NCBI GenBank assembly: GCA_032161045.1
Contig: JAVHTH010000001.1
Reading direction: 5' to 3' (one strand)
DNA from: Fervidibacter sinensis
Lineage (GTDB): Bacteria > Armatimonadota > Fervidibacteria > Fervidibacterales > Fervidibacteraceae
DNA length: 64,000 nucleotides
Shown: positions 60,497 through 64,000 of the stretch, piece after piece
Numbering within the stretch: the first letter of the stretch is position 1
How the letters are laid out: each line of letters begins with the position of its first letter
The notes under the pieces: model-generated
The model's database searches: none
What the model saw: only the letters and a program-made list of their open reading frames with translations
Told to the model about the DNA's origin: nothing
Position numbers and translations under genes: made by a program

Positions 60497-60590
60497 CAAA
60501 ATGACATCAACTGCGCAAGTCCTACCAAGGTAACTTCAATCCCTTGCGATGAAAGGCATGCAATTTGAGCCTGTCCGCAGTGTAAAGCCT

Positions 60591-61070
60591 TTAGCCTCGC
60601 AATCCTTTCTCTCGCAGGAGTTTATCTGCCCACTCAGCATCTTCACCTTCCAGTGGTATTGGGGGGTCGCGGCGATAGTCTATTCGGCGGGCATAAGCAC
60701 CCTCATCGTAACAGCGGTCAAACACGGCTTGCAAATCCAAAACGACATCAGGGTCACCATCGGCGAGCGGAACGAGAATGCGAGGCAAACGCTGCCTTAT
60801 CGTAATCGGCCAAACTTCAAAGCGATTTCCATGACCGCCACGATGCAAACAGACAAGATAATCCCACTTGCACTTTTTGAGCAACTGCTCCCGCGACACA
60901 GCAACGGTGTGTTCGCCAGTTCGCAAAAGGTCTATCTCAATGAGATGCGTTTGGCTTTCAAGAATCTCCCGCTGTTTTGTCAAGTAAAGTTTTCGCCCTT
61001 CGTGCCCTGGAGTTTTGTTGGAGTAACTGAGGACCTCAATGACCGTCACCACACGGCTCTTCCTCGCCAA
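60591..61070 (-). CDS. DUF4058 protein, C-terminal part of frameshifted gene
   Basis: The frame of about 160 residues carries the second half of DUF4058 (RKSRVVTVIEVLSYSNK, HLIEIDLLR, then FEVWPITIRQRLPRILVPL). It is out of register by one base with the N-terminal half at 61036-61392. It shows the E-V-x-S pattern typical of the PD-(D/E)XK-like fold claimed for this family. It would not be made without a frameshift. Confidence 0.7.
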   Translation of the reverse strand: MARKSRVVTVIEVLSYSNKTPGHEGRKLYLTKQREILESQTHLIEIDLLRTGEHTVAVSREQLLKKCKWDYLVCLHRGGHGNRFEVWPITIRQRLPRILVPLADGDPDVVLDLQAVFDRCYDEGAYARRIDYRRDPPIPLEGEDAEWADKLLREKGLRG

Positions 61071-61392
61071 CGGGCAAGATTTCTACGAACACCTCTCGTA
61101 TCTCCACTGGTTCGTATGTCAGCACAAGAGGAGGGTCACTTGCCACTGCAGTCGCTGTGCCTCCTGAGCCTCGTCCTGTCTGGGTAAGGGGCTGCTCCAG
61201 CACAACCATATCGGGATAAACGCTTCGTTCTGGCTGAACAATGTAAACCCGCTCACCAATGTCAGCAACATAACCTGGTGGCAGCACCGCATTCAGCGCT
61301 GCCCGTATGTAGGTGACCAAACCTTGATGCACTCCAGGCCAAAGGACCGGGTTTTCAAGGTATGGGTCCATCCCCGGAAAGGGACTGGGCAT
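61036..61392 (-). CDS. DUF4058 protein, N-terminal part of frameshifted gene
   Basis: This part starts at the ATG at 61392 after AAGGAAAGGTG with the family signature MPSPFPGMDPYLENPVLWP. It continues through VLPPGYVADIGERVYI and reads to VEILPVGEEEPCGDGH, then stops. In the other frame the natural continuation LARKSRVVTVIEVLS follows, so an extra base lies near 61060. DUF4058 function is unknown. Confidence 0.75.
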   Translation of the reverse strand: MPSPFPGMDPYLENPVLWPGVHQGLVTYIRAALNAVLPPGYVADIGERVYIVQPERSVYPDMVVLEQPLTQTGRGSGGTATAVASDPPLVLTYEPVEIREVFVEILPVGEEEPCGDGH

Positions 61393-61445
61393 CAGAATCA
61401 CCTTTCCTTCTTCGCCATCAATTCTAACACGCATGGCATTAAGGT

Positions 61446-62783
61446 TCAAATGCTACTCCTGCGTCGCCAAAGGACGATAAAAGCGGTGGCTGTGATTATG
61501 CCTGTCAAAAAGCCCGAGATACCTACAATCCACCAAGCAACTTTGGTGCTGTGTCCTCCGAGGATGCAGAAAGCGTAGGTCAGCGGCAATGCGAAAAGCC
61601 ATTGGGTCAGGATGGCTATTAGGGCGGGAGTTCTTGTGTCGCCAGCACCTTGCAACGCTGCTCCCGTCGTCATGCTGAGTGCCCAAAAGGGTTCGGCGAT
61701 TGCTGCCACTCGCAAGTAATAGGTTGCATAACTTCTTGTCAATGGGTCGGTTGAAAATTTCCCCGCAAGCCAATCAGAGGCGCAAAACAAGACAGCGCAA
61801 ATTGGCAGTATCACTGCGATGCACCAAAAGGTTGAGTGCCAAGTTCCGATCCAAGCCCTTCTCCACCGATTTGCGCCGATATTTTGACCGACGATCGTCT
61901 GAGTTGCCATAGCGAAGGCGATAGCGACCATGAAGGCTGCAGATTCAATTCTGATGCCAATGGTGAAGGCGGCGACAGCGGCTGTGCCATCGGGAAGTCG
62001 GTTGAGCAAGGAAAAGAAAACGACTGAGGCGAGTGACCAAAACAAAGTTTGTGCACCAGCAGGAATGCCGAGGCTTAAAAGTTCGCGATGGTAATCGCTG
62101 CTCCAGCCAATAAATGGACTTGACACACTGTTAAGTGGGCTTCGCTTCAAGCAAAGAGCGAAAATGGCAACCGCCACAACTCTGCTCGTAGCAAGTGCCG
62201 CTGCTGCTCCCGAAATGCCGAAAGCAGGTGTCAAGGTTGCATTCAATCCAAGATGGACACCTGTCGCGACGGTGGAGACGAGCAAAGGTGTTTTCATGTC
62301 ACCGATGCCCCTGAGCACTGCCCCGAAACTTGCTGCAAGGTTCATCAGCGGGAAGGAGAGCAAGGAAGCGAGCAAGTAAAGTTGGGCTGTCTTTCGGACT
62401 TCTTCAGCGGCTCCCATTGCTCCCCAAATCAAGTCCCGCAAGAACCAAACTGTCAAGGCGAAGATGCCAAAGAAGACCGATTGTTGGGCAGCAGCGAGCA
62501 TAACCGCCTTTGCACCGGATTTGTCGCCTGCTCCCCACCTTTGGGCTGCGAGGGTGGTCGCGCTCACCGTCACAAGCGTCGTCAAAGTTGATAGCAACCA
62601 CGAAATTTCTCCAACCAAACCGATTGCAGCGGTTTCTACTTTCCCCAACTTGCCCACGAAATAGGCTTCACCAAGCCATCCTGCGGTTTGAACGATTTGC
62701 ATCAGAAGTGCTGGCAAAGCAAGCGCCGAGAGTGCCCGTTTCAAATCACCACTGACCACTATCCCATCTGACTTGCTGTCCAT
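61446..62783 (-). CDS. MATE-family efflux transporter
   Basis: This 445-residue, 12-segment multidrug and toxin extrusion protein shows the family halves: LPALLMQIVQTAGWLGEAYFVGKLG, SATTLAAQRWGAGDKSGA, and in the second half FAMATQTIVGQNIGANRWRRA. It exports cationic drugs or metabolites using Na+ or H+. The ATG follows GGTGAGG. It ends next to the DUF4058 gene on the same strand. Confidence 0.9.
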   Translation of the reverse strand: MDSKSDGIVVSGDLKRALSALALPALLMQIVQTAGWLGEAYFVGKLGKVETAAIGLVGEISWLLSTLTTLVTVSATTLAAQRWGAGDKSGAKAVMLAAAQQSVFFGIFALTVWFLRDLIWGAMGAAEEVRKTAQLYLLASLLSFPLMNLAASFGAVLRGIGDMKTPLLVSTVATGVHLGLNATLTPAFGISGAAAALATSRVVAVAIFALCLKRSPLNSVSSPFIGWSSDYHRELLSLGIPAGAQTLFWSLASVVFFSLLNRLPDGTAAVAAFTIGIRIESAAFMVAIAFAMATQTIVGQNIGANRWRRAWIGTWHSTFWCIAVILPICAVLFCASDWLAGKFSTDPLTRSYATYYLRVAAIAEPFWALSMTTGAALQGAGDTRTPALIAILTQWLFALPLTYAFCILGGHSTKVAWWIVGISGFLTGIITATAFIVLWRRRSSI

Positions 62784-62824
62784 ACCACTTCCTCACCTGC
62801 CACTGTAAGTGGCTGAAGTTGCGA

Positions 62825-62885
62825 TGTAAGGGTGGACGAAATCTTCCTGCTTTTTCCTTCGGGCAGTTTTTCAACTGCCCCTACA
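62825..62885. repeat. single divergent double-hairpin unit
   Basis: It starts TGTAAGGGTGG and ends in a hairpin GGGCAGTT TTTC AACTGCCC and CCCTACA, matching the second half of the array units. It lies between the MATE and GNAT genes. Confidence 0.5.
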
Positions 62886-62888
62886 ACT

Positions 62889-63851
62889 TCAAACTTTTCG
62901 CTCCATCTTGACAATCCCGAACCTGCGTTTGAATCCCAATTTTTCGTTGAGCGCAAGCATGTTTTTGCTCTCGCTGGTGTTGTGAGTGACGATGAAGCGG
63001 AAGCCGTTTCTTTGAGCGTATTCAATCGCCACTATTTTGAGTGCGGTCGCAATTTTCCGCCGTCGGTATTTCGGCAGAATGCCCGTTTGCTCTTGGTAAA
63101 GGCAATTTAGTTCTCCCGCTTGCATCAAAGCCAAGTTGCTTATGCCGATGTATTCGTTGCCCTTTTTCGCGATGAAAAAGGCATCGGGAAGAAGGGTCGG
63201 TCGGTTCATCCACCAAACGAATTCGTCAAAGGGCGCAAAAGTGAAATGACCCGAAATGGGCACCTCTTTCCCGATGGCTCGCTGCAACTCATACAACTTA
63301 CGCAAGCAGTCTGGGGCAAGCCGCCGTTCGTCAGCCAGTGTGGCTATCGTTACGCCTTGTGCCCTCACTTGCTCAACAATTGGCAAAAACTTTGTCAAGT
63401 CAACTTCGGTGACATCAAGCCACAACTCCCAAAAGCGTTGGACTTCCCTAAAGCCCCGCTTGCGCAGGAAGGCGATGGCTTCTTTGTATTCCTCACGGAC
63501 ATTGGCTTGCACTGAAATGGCGTTCAAGGTTTTCAAATCGGTCATAAGTCGTTCAAAAAGTGCGCTGCCTATGCCTTGTCTTTGGGAATCGGGGTGCACC
63601 AGAATTTGCATCTGAAACTTTTGCGGGTGAAACGAAAGGGGCATGTGCGAGATTCCACCAAAGCCCACAACCTTGCCTGTTTTTGAGTTCACAGCGACAT
63701 ACCTGCGGCGAATAAAGTGATTGCCCTCAAAAGTTCGGTCTTCGTTGCGCCATTCATTAGCGGTCAACCGCAAATTAGGGTAGATGGCGTTTGCTATTTC
63801 GGCGACCGCCTCGTAATCGCTCGCCTCAAAAGGTCGGATTTCAAAATGCAC
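62889..63851 (-). CDS. double GNAT-domain N-acetyltransferase
   Basis: This 320-residue protein has two GNAT domains. The N-terminal one has the acetyl-CoA loop VHPDSQRQGIGSALFERL and the C-terminal one GILPKYRRRKIATALKIVAIEYAQRNG. The RxxGxG/A-type loop is intact in the first and altered (YRRRKIA) in the second. The substrate is unknown. The GTG start lies about 10 bases after GAGGGG; it is 7 bases from the end of the tyrS-like gene, so they share a transcript. Confidence 0.88.
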   Translation of the reverse strand: MHFEIRPFEASDYEAVAEIANAIYPNLRLTANEWRNEDRTFEGNHFIRRRYVAVNSKTGKVVGFGGISHMPLSFHPQKFQMQILVHPDSQRQGIGSALFERLMTDLKTLNAISVQANVREEYKEAIAFLRKRGFREVQRFWELWLDVTEVDLTKFLPIVEQVRAQGVTIATLADERRLAPDCLRKLYELQRAIGKEVPISGHFTFAPFDEFVWWMNRPTLLPDAFFIAKKGNEYIGISNLALMQAGELNCLYQEQTGILPKYRRRKIATALKIVAIEYAQRNGFRFIVTHNTSESKNMLALNEKLGFKRRFGIVKMERKV

Positions 63852-63858
63852 GGGACTG

Positions 63859-64000
63859 TCAACCCCTCACAACCAACTTTGCGAACTTTCGTTTGCCGAT
63901 GCGAAGGATATCGCCGGTGTGGATGGCGACAACTTTTCTCCAATCTGTGACGCGCTCGCCGTTGATCTCCACAGCGCCTTCACTGATCAGCCGCTTTGCC
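63859..64000 (-). CDS. tyrS: tyrosyl-tRNA synthetase C-terminal S4 domain (partial)
   Basis: These are the last 46 residues of a gene that runs off the window: AKRLISEGAVEINGERVTDW, a turn, then GDILRIGKRKFAKLVVRG. This is the S4 RNA-binding domain as found at the end of bacterial TyrS; another S4 protein is possible. Confidence 0.75.
   Translation of the reverse strand, partial: AKRLISEGAVEINGERVTDWRKVVAIHTGDILRIGKRKFAKLVVRG

Overview
The window is 64 kb of bacterial DNA with densely packed genes on both strands, about 45 recognisable protein genes, one tRNA and one tmRNA. The mix suggests a heterotrophic, probably thermophilic bacterium from a little-cultivated lineage. It includes a ferredoxin-linked 2-oxoacid oxidoreductase, Thi4-type thiazole synthase, the selenocysteine factor SelB, an Fe/Mn superoxide dismutase, and secreted glycosidase-like and DUF4838 proteins. 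The style recalls Armatimonadota-adjacent groups such as Fervidibacteria. That is a guess, because no rRNA or marker set is in the window.

Region 1 (1-31.5 kb) is mostly chromosomal housekeeping. It holds an esterase, a Uma2 nuclease, a CCA-adding enzyme, a GAF histidine kinase with its response regulator, and Thi4 ending in a strong terminator. A carbohydrate block follows (GH29 fucosidase, creatininase-fold protein, DUF4838 protein). Then come ilvN, hisD with a HAD phosphatase, rapZ, an M24 peptidase, SOD, a KhtTU-like K+/H+ antiporter pair, an M20 peptidase, sfsA, a repeat-rich membrane-anchored protein, selB, comEC, maf and recJ.

Region 2 (31.6-36.1 kb) is a 2-oxoacid:ferredoxin oxidoreductase operon in the order gamma/delta fusion, alpha, YedF-like, nitroreductase, beta. 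It is followed by tRNA-Leu(CAA) with a good promoter and a terminator. A nucleoside-permease-like MFS transporter converges on the tRNA.

Region 3 (37.7-51.2 kb) is the accessory island and the most interesting part. All genes are on the + strand. In order they are a Cas4-like PD-(D/E)XK nuclease, a tubulin-like protein plus a membrane segment (one reading frame split by a single TAA), and a membrane protein with a decayed transglutaminase-like domain. A hairpin-repeat array follows, then a triple zinc-ribbon microprotein, an Ig-like surface/membrane protein, a frameshifted small helical protein, a DnaJ-type zinc-finger membrane protein, a CorA-like membrane protein, and a zinc ribbon / possible HEPN / NACHT ATPase / 33-residue-repeat protein that is split by a frameshift. 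A second copy of the repeat array closes the island, immediately before the tmRNA gene. I read this as a candidate membrane-linked, NTPase-sensed conflict (defence) system that may be decaying.

Region 4 (51.3-64 kb) has tmRNA, a large secreted NHL / metalloprotease / calcium-repeat protein, a PH-like membrane gene broken by a TAA, a DUF433 antitoxin-like gene, and a 1297-residue secreted glycosidase-like protein with a discoidin-like end. It ends with a frameshifted DUF4058 gene, a MATE pump, a double-GNAT protein and the 3' end of a tyrS-like gene. Several coding sequences in regions 3 and 4 carry short repeats inside the frame: G-rich heptamers and an APAEP-encoding repeat. Five genes in these two regions are interrupted.
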